Positions 36,901-49,240 of a stretch of DNA of 64,000 nt are shown here, piece after piece (the stretch's first letter is position 1; every line of letters starts with the position of its first letter). Source of the stretch: Corbicula japonica (taxonomy: Eukaryota > Mollusca > Bivalvia > Venerida > Cyrenidae); NCBI GenBank assembly GCA_038501625.1, contig JAZAYU010000008.1, positions 6,138,938-6,202,937 of the forward strand, written 5' to 3'. Under the pieces are notes generated by a model. The model had not been told where the DNA came from and made no database searches. It saw only the letters and a program-made list of their open reading frames with translations. Position numbers and translations under genes: made by a program.

Positions 36901-39900
36901 AATAGAGTGTAAAAACAATTTTATGTTATAAATATTACATCCATCATTATTTGTTTAAATAGCCAACAGGTTAAGACTTTCAACTTGTATTGCTCATTCA
37001 GCTTTTGTCTTGCCTAGGGAATGCATGTGTATATTACAAAATGCTTAATTATCACAAATGCTTAATAGTTTTATATTTATATACATGTAGAAGTCTTACA
37101 CACTTCTCAATTATTATGAATGTTAACTAGTGATACCTGTGCAATGAAGACAACATGTTTGCCGCTGAACTTTTTCTCCAGCTCCCGGACTAGACGGGTC
37201 TGGATCTTCTGATAGCTCTTGAGCTGAGGAACTGGCACAAAGATGATGATGGCCTTCTTACCAGCAACATCAATCTCCTACAAGCATTAAATCAGTAACA
37301 AAACTCAGAATTTTTAATTACCTTTTCCTGTAAAAATCTACAAGACAATTTTAATTTTAACCCGCAAATCTGTGCCATCTGATCACGATCTACACCATTT
37401 GCTTTTAGATATGAAAAGATTATTTCTGACCCCAATGCAACCTGAGCAGATCCAGATCAGTAAGTATAGATGACTCGTGCTGGCTGACCTGAATCTGCAC
37501 TGATCGCACATGCATTAAAACGTATAAATGCAGGGCACTAGACAAGTTTTAGGGACAGGTACCCATACCCTTCGGAAGAGTAATTTTGTGTCTTGTTAAG
37601 ACAAAAAGACAAAAAAGGGGAATTTTAAGTCATATATGCAAGTTTTGACTTACTCACACTTACTCATATCACTGTTTATCACCACTGATTATAATAGCTA
37701 GTATATTTTGTGACTTACAAATAAATCAACTTATCAATTAATTGCATTTTCGGGAGTCCATTTCAACGTTATTTTAGATTTTGGAGGGGAATTTTTTTCT
37801 TAGATAGGAGACAAACAAGTGCTCTGAAATGAACTTAAGGGTTATTATAAGAAATTAATCCTTGAATAATGTAATATATGATAAATGGTTGCAAATGGTG
37901 CATCAAAATTTGCAGAAAATAACTTTTAAGCAGAAATTGTCACTTAAATTCAAACAATTTTTACAATGGTTCCTTTAGATTCTTTACATAACTACAAAAA
38001 AAGCATGTTATACCATTATTACGATGAATTCAAAAATTTTCACAGCAGAACATTAACAGTATCAGTTGCAAAGCTAGTCCTACAAAATTTATGAACTTTC
38101 CCACAAACCTTGTATTTTCTGTTCAGAACATTGGATCAGCACTATGTACTCAGATATATGCTTGTCCTTGTTTGTTCATCATTACAAATAGAAACATGTT
38201 AGATCATTTGTCAGGCTTGATTTTGTTATTAAAGAATCATAGACGGAAATGTCCGACAACCCAACTGAAAACATCAAAACTTTCTCATCAAGCTAGCTTT
38301 TGGAAATGCTCATATCATCTTAAATTAATCTTCAATGCAAATAGGTGGGGTAATTCCAGTATTCCTGTGGGGCATCAAGTGATCAAAACAGTGTGACAAT
38401 ATTTATCCAGCAGTGTCAATATTTTGGAATTAAATCTTTCAAGAATTCAATTTTTGATCTTTTCACATTATTTATAGTACATCTGCCATTAAATTTACAA
38501 AAATTCTTTTCATCCTTTGTTACTGTGTGTAATATATACACTAAGTCTTTAAACGAGCATTACCGGTAAATAAAATTTAAAATAAATGCTCAATGGCCAA
38601 GGACTAGGAATGTTGACAAGCTTTTCTGTATCTTGAGTTAAATAGCATTCCTAAGCAGGAAGTTTGTCACTGTCTATAAAACTGATACAGAAGAACCTTG
38701 TTAATTTACTTTCAACTCAGACATTATACTGAAATTGGTATTTGGAAGTGAAACAGTTTGAAATCTAAATCTCGATTATTTGCTTATATATTGCAATGAA
38801 ATTTGGAAATTACATTGATGTTACATGAATTATATGTTATTTTGTTGTCATTTAGTTTTTCAGAACCACTTTCTTTGTCCATTTTATAGTTGTCGAGTTC
38901 TACAGCCTTTATAATAGATCAGCGTCTTTTAGTCACAAAAGCTTTTCAAAGAAAATTATGCATTGGGATGCAATTTGTCACACCATTAAAATCTAACAAA
39001 GTTTAACAATAATACTTTTGATACATTATGATTAGATGTTCAGAACATAGAATCAGCATCTCTGGTCAGATATATGCTTGTCTTTCATTGTTCATCATAA
39101 CATTTCAGGTTTTTTTTTGATGCCAGGGGAAGGGGCCCATTCCCTATAATTTTGGGGAAAATAGCACAATTTTGTTTTCTGAAGGGGAATGGAAAGACCT
39201 GATGTAAAGTTACTTTTTGGGGAAAACTGGCACGATTTAAAAGCATTTTTCTGAGGGGAAGGCACCCATTAACGACTTCAACTAAAGATGGAAAAAAAAG
39301 CCCTGCATTTAAGTCATATGAGACAAACGCCATAAACTAAGTCCCTCAGAGCTATTTTTCTATTTCATCAGAAAAGACTAAAGATTTCTAACCGAAAATT
39401 ACAGATTTTACTCAAATTCAGTATTTTCCCATTCCTGGGAAATATCCGCTTATTTTCTCTGAACTGTCTGCAAAAAGAAAATTTGTGTCATTAAATCACA
39501 GGCAAACAAAGTAGTTACCTTAGCAGCTGTGATGTAGAGCTCCCTTAGCTGAGCCTTCAGGTCACTGTTCATCTCAAGCTCCAACAGAGCCTAAAACAAA
39601 ATACAATGTAAATCTTATCTTTTGTATTTCACTTTTTTTTTCAAGAATCTTTGAAATAAGCACTTTTCCATTTGGCAGGCTAGAATGCCAAATAGAAGTA
39701 GAGCAAGTTAAAGACTGCCTAATAGTAATACAAATATAAGAACTTCAAGTCTACAACATTTAAATAAGAATAATTGATTTTAAAATTTTAACTTAGAAGG
39801 ATCTTGCAGACTAGAACTGCTATAACTTCAATCACATCTTACATGCTTCAGAGAAGACATTTCTAAGAATGCATCTTTATCACAAAAAACTAACCAATAA

Positions 39901-41317
39901 CCTGATAATTCTGTATTTTGTTGGTAGAACCTGGCAATAAAGGAGTTTTTATTCTTGTAATTTACTTAAATTGCTGGTATTAAAGCTCCCATAAAGATAT
40001 TGATCATTAAATATTCAACTGTTTATCACAGCTTAATGTAGATCAGGGCTTTTCATCCTTATATAACAGAGGCCTGTATAAGCCACTTTCCAATCCAAAC
40101 ATTTATTATTTTTTCCCAACTGTGGCAGAGACTCTTCCCAAAATACTAGGCAATATGTACAAAAATGGGTCAAATCCTCTGATGGAAGTTTGAAAATTGA
40201 AATCTAAACAATAAAGTGCTTTAAAAAATTAAATTTAAGTTGACAATACTTGTTATTATTCAAAACAAACAATTATGAAGCATCAGGGCTCTCACTAGAC
40301 TTGCAAACCAGGAAGAAGATTTGTCATAGTTTTACTGAATTATAGAGAAGCTTGCAATCTGCAGCATTCTTTCCCTATATAGTTTATACAAAATGACTTC
40401 TCCCATAGCTCAAAGCAGGGAGAAGTCTGGTCACTTTTGGGAGACTTGTTCTCCCAAGTCTCCCTCTAGTGAGAGCCCTGAAGCATATATTTCCCAATTT
40501 GAAAGGCCTGCAGGGGTTTTTCAGCACTGTCCGAGTCTCCGGAAAACGTAGGTGTTCCCAAAGCAAACGGCCCCGTTCCCAATCATATCCAGTTGTCATT
40601 TTTTCCCCAAGTGAATACATAATTTCTTTCCAAAATTTCGGCAAAAATCGCATAAAATTTATCGAAATAAACAATTGATAGAAGAGTGACTTCTTTTTAT
40701 CTAGAAATTGCAAGCGTTCAGTGACCCCGAAGAAAGCACAAATAATTTCTGTACCTTCTTTTAATATTATAGCTATAAATTATACCATTAATTTTAGAAC
40801 TGTTCTGCATAACTTTGCAGAAAGTACCCAGAACTGCAGAAGATGCATCATAATTCAACTTGTTAGACACTTAATAATGCATAATTTACATAAGAAAATT
40901 ATTTTCTTATTATTTTCTTATAACAGTTGGCAAAATTTGATATAGTTATTAACAGTTTTGCATTGTTTGTTTGAATAAAGACCAACAAGCTGGTAAAAGT
41001 ATATTGGTGTTGTAAAAATAGACTTAATTAAGCTATGTAAGTGCATACAAACACTTCCCAAAATGGACCATTTTATCGATGTGAAAATCCCCAAAATGGG
41101 CATTTTTGTAGATAAAAAATTCCCAAACTGCCCAGACTCCTTTTCCCAAAATAGGCAGACACACCCCTGGCCTGGGCCTCTTCCCAATTTTCTGATGAAA
41201 AGCCCTGTAGATGATCGAGTAATGGCTGGTTTGCATACTTGCCTGTGAGATTGAAGATTCAAACTCATCAGGCTTTTCACCTGGAGGTTTTACAATCTTT
41301 GCTCTCGCCGAGTACAT
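33995..41317 (-). CDS. RPS7: 40S ribosomal protein S7 (eS7), complete coding region, six coding exons
   Basis: Coding exons (minus strand): 41317-41243, 39590-39519, 37277-37137, 36700-36636, 34910-34760 and 34063-33995. They total 573 nt, 190 residues, close to the human 194. The ATG is the first codon of its exon, directly after a CAG acceptor, so a non-coding 5' exon must lie upstream, as is usual for this gene. Diagnostic segments in order: [77 protein letters not shown], the basic [11 protein letters not shown] stretch, [40 protein letters not shown] and [12 protein letters not shown]. The human sequence ends four residues later. The first coding exon ends CAG|GCAAGT, a GC-AG intron; the frame requires it. 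Role: small ribosomal subunit protein. The gene is head to head with RNASEH1. Confidence 0.98.
34615..34720. repeat. Partial foldback relative in RPS7 intron 5
   Basis: CTCAAGCATCTGACTGACTC faces TTTCAGCCAATCAGATGC around GGCGACCGGTCGC, a diverged copy of the 3641-3776 foldback. It sits about 40 bp from the splice donor at 34760, so exon-proximal secondary structure is possible. Confidence 0.7.
34992..36166 (+). mobile_element. Tandem-core hairpin element in RPS7 intron 4
   Basis: Opens ACAAGGCA then GTCGGAACGAC (hairpin) and ATCCTCCGCC. Units contain CCTTGAGCCAGCCAGGTTGG and TTTCATGAAATTC. The end has GGACGGACGGACAGACGAAG then a TATCCCCCATCCGC hairpin facing GCGGCGGGGGATA. Confidence 0.75.
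36752..36929. mobile_element. Foldback MITE in RPS7 intron 3
   Basis: Arms of about 50 bp: TTGTTTTTACACTCTATTTT with CGACGTTTCGGCATAAAGCC on the left, and GGCTTTATGCCGAAACGTCG with AAAATAGAGTGTAAAAACAA on the right, around a 70-bp loop. Confidence 0.85.
37357..37535. repeat. MITE copy (GTGTAGATC family)
   Basis: Starts TTAACCCGCAAATCTGTGCC, has the TTTCTGACCCCAATGCAACC spacer and an ATCTGCACTGATCGCACATG arm. The 3' terminus is eroded. Confidence 0.5.
37536..39518. other. RPS7 intron 2, no exon seen
   Basis: AT-rich. 39110-39306 is a G/A-rich element with CAGG-TTTTTTTT at the left and AAAAAAAAGCCCTG at the right and GGGGAAAA motifs. The 101-codon frame at 38091 lacks coding character. No snoRNA could be identified by eye. 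Confidence 0.45.
40285..40479. mobile_element. 195-bp hAT-like MITE with TIRs and AAGCAT duplication
   Basis: Ends CAGGGCTCTCACTAGA and TCTAGTGAGAGCCCTG are perfect inverted repeats. AAGCAT directly precedes and directly follows the element. Interior shared with 19548-19761. In RPS7 intron 1. Confidence 0.85.
40510..41208. mobile_element. Possible 700-bp TIR element overlapping the RPS7 exon-proximal intron
   Basis: CAGGGGTTTTTCAGCA at the left and TGATGAAAAGCCCTG at the right are imperfect inverted repeats, and CCCAAAATGG-type motifs recur inside. The right end is only about 35 bp from the splice donor at 41243. Confidence 0.4.
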
Positions 41318-41426
41318 CTGCAATGAAATAAACTGTTTTAAATATAAAGCTTAATCTTATCAATTGCTTAGTAGATCTGAAAGCCTTCAACAGCAAAACT
41401 CGATTTGAACAATTGGCATGTTTATA

Positions 41427-44213
41427 CAGGGCACGACAAATCCATTGCCCGGTGCCCGCGGGCTACCACATTGGACCCTGCGGGCTACCAAAAAATTAGA
41501 GCGAGCGTCCGCCGGGCCACCTAAAAATTCCCATATTGGTTGCCCGACTAATCAACAGTTTCGAAATATCCAATAAACAGGAAGTTTAGTTATGACATTT
41601 TGCAGTAAAAACAAACACGCGCGTGTAATTATCGATTTCGTCACCTTTGATAAGAGATCAAAGCCTTCAATTAGTTGTCAAATACGCACGTTCTGTTGTA
41701 TACTATGTAATTAATAGAGCGCGAGGATACAACGAAATTATGCGGTAGTTTAATTTATTTTGATTAGATCATAATGCTGTCAATTAAATAACCTGTTGAT
41801 TTATTTTTCACACTTTTGACTGACTAATTTAAATAACAATAATAATAAATTAAAGCAAAAATCAAAGTAAAAAATCGGCAAATTATAAGCGCAATAAAAT
41901 AAAGGGAGGTAATAAAAAAGCAACATAATTTAGCAATTTTATACAGGGACACAGTTACCTAAGTGTTGAAGCGAAAATTTACTTAAAACATCAACATAGC
42001 AATTGCTCGTAGTCAATTTTTATTTTTTTATTTTGGTCATCCAAAATATTTTCTGTATGTTTTTATATGTATTTAATGGTAGCCCATTGGTCATTGTGTT
42101 GCATTATATTAACTATGTACCTAATTACGCAAACATTCTAGCAACATCAGACATGTACACTAATAAAATCTTACGTTGATAACTAAAAGATTAAAACTAC
42201 AAATATAGTTATAGAATAAAGGAATAAATGGATTGATTAAAAATAGAAAAACTGAACAGCATCAGCTAAAGATTTTTTTATCAAGTAGAACAGAGGATAT
42301 ACAGTCAGCAAAAAAACACTGCATTGTAAACAAGAAATATCTTTAAAAAAGATAAACGGCGTTGATGGAAAAGATTTATATATACATGTACATGTATATA
42401 AGAAAGAAGGAAATACAGAGAGGCGAAGCAGACACAGTTTAGTTATTTCATTTTACTTGTTATAGCTGTTGACGAACCCTCCCTGCCTTCTTAGTATGAC
42501 CTAGAGTTTAAGCGACCGAATCATGACAACTCATAAATTCATTTAAAGTGTCTTTCAAAAAAAATGTCGAAGCTGATGCAACGATTTCATACAGTGATAA
42601 CAAGTAGATTAAAGAAGCAATGTCTTACATTAAGTCTTGTCTACATTTATTCAGTTTCAATAAAATACCTCTTGTAGAGTTAGAACTCAAGATGAATAAA
42701 TGTCCTTGAAATTTAATAAAAATAAATACAAACAGCCTATCAAAAAAGCGAAATCTACCAACTTGTACGTAATTAACTTTAAAAAAAGTATCCCTCCTGA
42801 GTTTTAAATCGTAAATATGTTTGTCTCCAATACAACACCAATCGAAATAATCTATTTGATTTTTCCGCTGCATAATAATAAAAATCCCACTAGATACCTC
42901 TCCACCCTGCTAGATGCCTCTATGGTGTAAATAGCTACCAATCGAAATAGTTTATTTCATTTTCCCTCTGCATAATAAGAGAATACGAGTATTATTTACA
43001 ATATTTCATTGGTCGAAAAACTAGGTCAAAAGTGAGCTTAGACAGCTAACGCCGAAAAATCCCTCACGTTTTTCTTTCTAATCTTTCACTTTTTAGAAAC
43101 CAATCTCCCACCTAACGAGTTAAAAGGTTCACAGGTATGCATTAAAAATGTATTCTAACTTTCACGTTACTGCTACAGTTTTCCATACCAGACTTCCCGA
43201 AAGTCGCCGGACCGTCGGACCTGTCTGGTAAAATTTGGGCCGGTCCGACATGATTTCCTATGTTGTCGGACCGAGTGTCCGGCAAACAGTTGATCTGCAT
43301 ATTCCAATTTTATTCGCTAAATTAAGTTTTACTCGCTGTTTTTATTCGAGACTGTTCCGAGGGAAATGAGTGAGGATATCCGAGTGCAATAATTTACGTA
43401 TTCGTCTTCATGACAATTCGTACCACTGCCGTTTCTTTTGACTGTTTCGCTGCGCATGACCATTCTTCAGCACAAAACGACTGATTGCGACTGGGTAGGA
43501 GTCTACCGTTTCCTACATTTCGCCCATTTTCACCTATTTCCATTTCGTAATTTCGGAGTCACAAAATGGCGTTTAAAAAATATTTCACTGGAGCAATGGC
43601 CGGTAAAAGGAGAAAAGTAACAAATGAAGAAAAGCTGCAAAAGAAAAAAATACGAAAAACACCGACTGGTTTGTAGATTTTATACGGATAAAAGATTGTG
43701 AATGCTTTAACTTCCAAGATGAACTTTTGAATTTTGAAAAACTGACCATGTTTAGTAGGGAGTGATTTTGCTCTCCAGTGAATCATACGATTTTCTAAGT
43801 GAAATAAAAATGGAAATATATTCTGTCTTACACTGGTAAAACAAATATCCTCTATATGCTACATAAAATGGTTTTAAAGAAAAATAAAAACACCCTTAAT
43901 ACATGTACCGTGTTTTGCTTGTTTTAATTTTAAATGTTTCAGTCAGACAGAATTTGTTTCGGTCAGACAGATTTTCACATCTTGTCTGACCGAATGTCTG
44001 ACACTTTTTTTCAACTTTCGGGAAGTCTGCCATACTACTGTGATAAAGTAAATAAAGTATATAATCTTGGGTGCTTACTATTAATAAGGTAATCCAAACA
44101 CTATTACTGGTTTTATCTTTGGTAAAATGTGTATATATAATCATATTTATAGTAATAAATACGCGACCGGAATGTCCGGGCTACCAAGCAATTTTAGGAT
44201 TTGTCGTGCCCTG
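41427..44213. mobile_element. 2.8-kb hAT-like TIR element upstream of RPS7 coding exons
   Basis: CAGGGCACGACAAATCC at the left and GGATTTGTCGTGCCCTG at the right are 17-bp perfect inverted repeats. TTATA flanks both sides. Subterminal GCGGGCTACCA and GTCCGGGCTACCA motifs face each other. No transposase frame is intact. Contains a nested TIR element. Confidence 0.85.
43189..44029. mobile_element. Nested 841-bp hAT-like element with CCATAC duplication
   Basis: CAGACTTCCCGAAAGT and ACTTTCGGGAAGTCTG are perfect inverted repeats, and CCATAC stands directly on both sides. Subterminal GTCCGAC and GTCTGAC motifs recur. At 43566 a 36-codon frame MAFKKYFTGAMAGKRRKVTN suggests the basic N-terminus of a lost transposase. 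Confidence 0.85.
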
Positions 44214-44245
44214 TTATATATACTAAAATTGTCACACAACACGAG

Positions 44246-44809
44246 GGGTGGCACGAAATACCCAAATCTACCCAAATCCACCCAAATCTTAGTTTGTTTC
44301 AGATAAATCTTGACAAATTCTATATGTTTTAGCCATCTTTGTGGATACTGAATAAAACAATCAAACTTCATATTAGAAGAATTTATATTTATTGAAATAT
44401 TGATCCAGTTCCAATCTTAAAAGTACAGCTATATCCCTCCCCATATTGATTATATGTTGCTTATTAGTAGCTTCAATAATCATAAAGTTAATTTATCAAC
44501 ATTTAATAATTATCATAGTCATCATCATCATCAACAGCAGCATAATCATCAGTGTATGACTAATTGTATTTTATATTTGGTGAAACATACAGTTGCTAGT
44601 AACATTTAGGAAGATTTGTGTAGATAAAATAAGTATTTTGATGATTATAACTTATATGAAGTTAACTGTGTACTTGCTTTTTTGTTCAATTTGTTCTATT
44701 CAATCATGAAATATGTAGATTTGAGTAATATTTACCAACAGCAACTATAAAATTGGTAGATTTGGGTAGATTTGTGTATTTGGGTAGATTTGGGTATTTC
44801 GTGCTGCCG
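44246..44809. mobile_element. 564-bp MULE-like element with exact 9-bp target duplication
   Basis: CAACACGAG stands directly before (44237-44245) and after (44810-44818). Inverted ends share CACGAAATACCCAAATCTAC and then AAATC-ACCC tandem motifs for about 38 bp. A 9-bp duplication is characteristic of the Mutator superfamily. No coding frame. Confidence 0.85.
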
Positions 44810-45022
44810 CAACACGAGCACCATGCTGCCAACATATATTTGCCTGTCCAGACTCCCAGAGTAGGCACTGCTAGTAACTGCAACAGATACGCTGTCAGAG
44901 AAAGTGGGCTGTGCAAAGTTTGTAGGTGTAGGCATTTTATGCCATTCTGACATAGATCAGTAAAGCATTTCCAAAAATAGAGATGACATTAGTCAAAATT
45001 TTCAAATATTCCAATAATTATT

Positions 45023-46791
45023 GGGTAGAGCAAAGTAGGCTATTATCGACCCCTTAGCACATTTATTGACAAATTGAAACCCTCTTGCAATTTGTGGACA
45101 TGATACCTACTATACAAAGAAGTTTTATTTTTATTGGTTGTTTTACACCGATCAGAAGGGTTGTAACAAACAATGAGTGAACAAGTCTAAAACATTTACG
45201 AATGATGTTGATCTGCCATTATCGACCTCTTTCGGCAATTATCGACCCCCCACTTTGGTTTTTTATAAATGTCAACGTTGCACAAATAACACGGATTTCA
45301 CTGAATAAAAGATAAACATGATCATAGTTTGTTTTATATTCCATTGTTTAGAATGAATATGTGTCTTGAATAAAAAGATAAACATGATAATAGTTTGTTT
45401 TATATTCTATTGGCTCATGGTGCCAGTCTTGACTGCTTAGACTGCTTAGAAATGTTGTCACAAACTCGACTGCAAATACAATTACCGGTACGTAAATAAT
45501 CAGCAACATTTACGAACGACATGGTAAAACAATTATTATTTACCGAACGCTAACATATTCCATCATTTAAAATATATCCTTATCTTTAATTTATCGCTTT
45601 TATCACATTTCAGTAATTATTGCATCACACAAGCTAAAAATGACACGCGCACACTACCAGGTAGATCAAACGTTTTTATAGCAAAGCCGAAATAAACACG
45701 GATGGTTGTTTCGAGCCGACTACGTCTTTTGAAGTCGCGTTTGATGTTCTTCAGTAACAGTTTTTTCCTCCATACGAAATACACAGTATGGTCATGTTTT
45801 TTGTAAAGGATGAATGTGGTTTTTATAAGTTAACTGCTGTTTTTCAAATTATGCGGATTATAAATAAAATAATTAAAGATAAATGGAAATAAAATGCGGA
45901 TTTCGTAAGAACCGACATCACCATCAAGGTAATTGTTTTCACTTATTTGAATCATGCAAACTGGCTTTTACCAGTGTTTTACGTATTTTATGGAAAAGTG
46001 GGGTCCACGAGTCGATCGTGTTTTATTTAATTACGCGTTATATCAGATTGAGTACTTAAAGAACCGTGTATTGGTAAAATTACAGTGACTGTAATGTGTG
46101 AAAAACTCTGAAAGCCAGATGACATGTTTAAGATTTCCTTGGTAAAATCAGTGTCACCCTTAATTGACAGCTTGGTCTCACCTGTCATAGAAGGTATTTT
46201 TGCTTGACTAAGGTGTGAAAAACTGAAAGCATGATGCCATGTTTGAGATTGTTATGGAATGATTGACAAGATATTGAGATGACGTAAATAAATAATCTTG
46301 AAACCATACATTTAAAGTATTTTAAACATTTGTTTTGCAATTTTACCTCAGTATATATACACAATATAGTTTATAGAATATGTAAGAGGAGGGGGTCGAT
46401 AAATGCAGAATAAATATTTTTCATCTTCTATTATCGACCCCCACGTGATCAACTGTAGGTTTGTTAGAGATTATCAAAATGGAGCCGAACTGAAGCTGTG
46501 GGTGTAAACAATCAATAAATCACAAAATATCAGCATTCAAACAGCATGTAAGTGCATTTAGATGTGAAATAGTTATCACACATACCTTAACTTGCCCAGT
46601 AAGAATGTAATCGGTAGCGTCAAACGTCCGATGAAGAATCGGTTTCGAGTTTAAAAGAACGCGGTTGTAAAAAAAAACGACGTCATGTGTATTTGTACAC
46701 GTCATATAAAGCATAGACTAAAAGATTGTAATTAAGCGGCGGGGGTCGATAATTGCAGGGGGTCGAGATTAGACTACCTTGCTCTACTAAT
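45023..46791. mobile_element. 1.77-kb TIR element with repeated TATCGACCCC motifs
   Basis: Left GTAGAGCAAAGTAGGCTATT with ATCGACCCC and right GGGGTCGAGATTAGACTACC with TTGCTCTAC are inverted repeats of about 30 bp. Internal TATCGACCCC or GGGGTCGATA occurs near 45225, 45238, 46390, 46432 and 46742. No transposase frame. A clear target duplication was not found. Confidence 0.7.
46586..46661 (-). other. Weak candidate for the RPS7 untranslated first exon
   Basis: On the minus strand there is a short pyrimidine run (TTCTTTT) with TGACGT motifs upstream and a good donor AAG|GTATGT at its end. It lies inside a TIR element (about 45023-46791) and lacks a classic TOP start, so it may be unrelated. 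RPS7 still needs a non-coding exon somewhere between 41.4 and 52.5 kb. Confidence 0.15.
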
Positions 46792-47442
46792 TCGAGACAG
46801 ATAACAATGATCTGGCTGGTTATCAAATTTAAAATCATAATGACACATTTAGGAGTTTTTTTCAACTTTAGACATCATCAGTGCTTGTTTGGTTAAACTG
46901 ACAGCAACTCTGATTTGCCAGAGCAATACGTTATTTTTGATCAGTCATTGATTCTGCCAGAATTTATGGTTCTGACTGAGTGGCATCACACACCTTCCCA
47001 GGCCCCCAGGTAAATTTCGGATTTATGCAAATTATCCACACGAATCGTTTTTGGCACACACGTTGGCCTACTGACAACTTTGCTCTCATACTGATTATCC
47101 TGTTCAAACAACACCTGGCATATCAAAGACAGAATGACAAAATTAACAGTACCGAGTCGATCTCAAAAATGTATTAAACCATCAATTTTCAAATCTTCCA
47201 GAATTGCCTTCTATAATGATCAACTTCAAATAGCAGATATATATTCTGCGAGATATTTAAACTGATAAGGAGCGCAACGGGCAGTGAGATTAAATAGGTT
47301 TTTAAGGATTTTAGGAGACAATACTATTCATGTACCTTTCAGTGTATTGGCGATACCGGAAAAGGAAGTATCAATGACCAGACTGGTCTGCGGAAGATAA
47401 TAAACGCGGTATCTTTGTTTCCCTTCAATTCCTGCATGTAAA

Positions 47443-48232
47443 AACATTGACTGTTTCACTGAGCATGTCTGTACTTTCAGCAGACAGCGACAGTAGTAAA
47501 CCAATTTTGTCTGGCGGATATAACCGCCAGAGAATCCTTGGCGAGTTTCAGTTATCTTTCCTTGAGGTTTAAATTAGGCGGTATTCCCCACGTTTACAAG
47601 TACATAACAACACCATCTAGTGTTAGGTTTAAAATACAATGAACTTGGAGTCATATTACAGATGCATGTTTACCATTATCCCAACTGGGTTGCTGATAGC
47701 AATTTGATGCCACTTAACCTTGTCACTGATTTATTGCCATACACATGTTTGGAATGCCTACGTTACTGCAATATGTTAAACCTTTGAGTTGCACAAATGC
47801 TGCACAATGTCTGCCATATCATGTCGTTCAGTGCGCTGTTTACACCTTCCAGTTGCTGGTTTATAAAGTATTAGATGTACTTCTTCTAATCTTTATCACA
47901 AATGGTGCATATTTACTCGATCATGCTTTATCCATGTCAAGGTTTATCATGAATTATTGTGATGAGCAATAAGCCTTGTTGATAAGCAGCTTGAGAGAGA
48001 ATATTTAAAATAGATACAGAGAGCAAGTGTGACGTCATCCAGCAGCCAATCAGAGGCCTCTAGATTTTGGTTTACAACAGTCTAGTAAAAACATTGACAT
48101 ATTGTGTTTCGCTGCACATGTCCCTACTTCAGTAGACCATCGAAGTATTAAACCAAAACCAATTTTATCTGGTGGTTATAGCCGACAGAGAATCCTTAGC
48201 GAGCTTCAACTATCTTTCCTTGACGTTTAAAT
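47443..48232. promoter_or_regulatory. Two copies of a promoter-like module also present before RNASEH1
   Basis: 47443-47575 and 48085-48232 share a block running from CATTGACTGTTTCACTG through a segment ending CAGAGAATCCTTGGCGAG. 47970-48085 adds a block with a perfect TGACGTCA (CRE) and a nearby CCAATCAGAGGCC. Related blocks lie at 52272-52450 just before RNASEH1, in the opposite order. CRE and CCAAT motifs are common in divergent housekeeping promoters, so one of these copies may serve RPS7; that is inference. Confidence 0.4.
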
Positions 48233-48399
48233 ATATAAAAGCAATATATGCATATCAGGAATCGCCACACTCACAAAACACAGCCTCCCCACGCAGCGAA
48301 AAAGAAGGGACGAAGAGAGAGAGAGAGAGCGCATGTTTTATATAAGTATGTCAATTCAAATAGGACGCCACAAACAATTAACGAAGAAGAGAACCTTTG

Positions 48400-48545
48400 G
48401 GGATACCGCCTTGGAACGGTCAGTGGCAAAACAAATTGCCACTGGGGGTTTAAACCAGGTTCTAGGGTGCACCAACCTCACACTTGCCCCAACAGGTTCT
48501 CGTATCATAAAACAAGTACAAGTTGTCTTGGTGAAATAACTCCAA
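48400..48545. repeat. Fragment of a common bivalve-type repeat
   Basis: GTCAGTGGCAAAACAAATTG facing CAATTTG-CCACTG and GTGCACCAACCTCACACTTG. Recognised as repetitive by its GGCAAAACAAATTGCC palindrome; not coding. Confidence 0.4.
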
Positions 48546-49240
48546 CCCACCCATCGGCTCAACAATGATGCATGCAAAAGCACACAAACATAAAACATAA
48601 GAAGCTAATAGCATTGCAATAAAAAAGAAACCCACCCATCAGCTCAACAATGTTGCATGCAAAAGCATACAAACATATAAACATAAGAATTTAATAGCAT
48701 TGCAAAGCCAAAGGGCGGGTACTCAATGATCTTTCCGAGACCAGAGCACCTGGAGTAAAAGAAACAAATCGAGCTTTTAGGTTCTTTTAAGAAAAGTTCT
48801 TTCAAGAAAGTTTGCTTGCTTTTCTGAAGTATTCGCTTTATTCAGCTGTAGTTCTTTAGGCAGTATCCATCCACTTTTTAAAATAGATTAAAATGGAACT
48901 TTGAAAGCCATTGAACATTAAAAATATGAAAATATTGCAGGCTCGGTTTAATTGAGCCTGTTCATGGACAGTAATGGAAATGCATATTACTGCACACGCC
49001 ACCTACCCCCGGGTTAAGCGCAACTCAATATTTACACTAATAAACAGTACAATAGATAGTTTCATAGATCAAAAGAGAACTTTTAAAGCCAACGAACACG
49101 ACAAATATTAAAATATTGCAGGCTCGGTTTGAATGAGCCTATTCATGGGCAGAAATGAAAATGCATTTTACTGCCCACGCAACCTAGTCCCGGGTTGAGC
49201 GAAACTCAATATTTACACTAATAAAAAGTACAATTTAGAT
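48546..49240. repeat. Two sets of tandem duplications (85 bp and 180 bp)
   Basis: CCACCCATCGGCTCAACAAT opens two copies at about 48547 and 48632. Units at 48880-49057 and 49065-49240 share ATATTGCAGGCTCGGTTTAA, with a GGCTC-GAGCC hairpin, and CTCAATATTTACACTAATAA. Confidence 0.75.

Noticed and set aside
38091..38396. 101-codon plus-strand frame in RPS7 intron 2
   Set aside because: No recognisable domain, composition like surrounding intron, no flanking splice logic.
45725..46100. Transposase gene inside the TATCGACCCC element
   Set aside because: No frame of useful length or recognisable catalytic motif on either strand.
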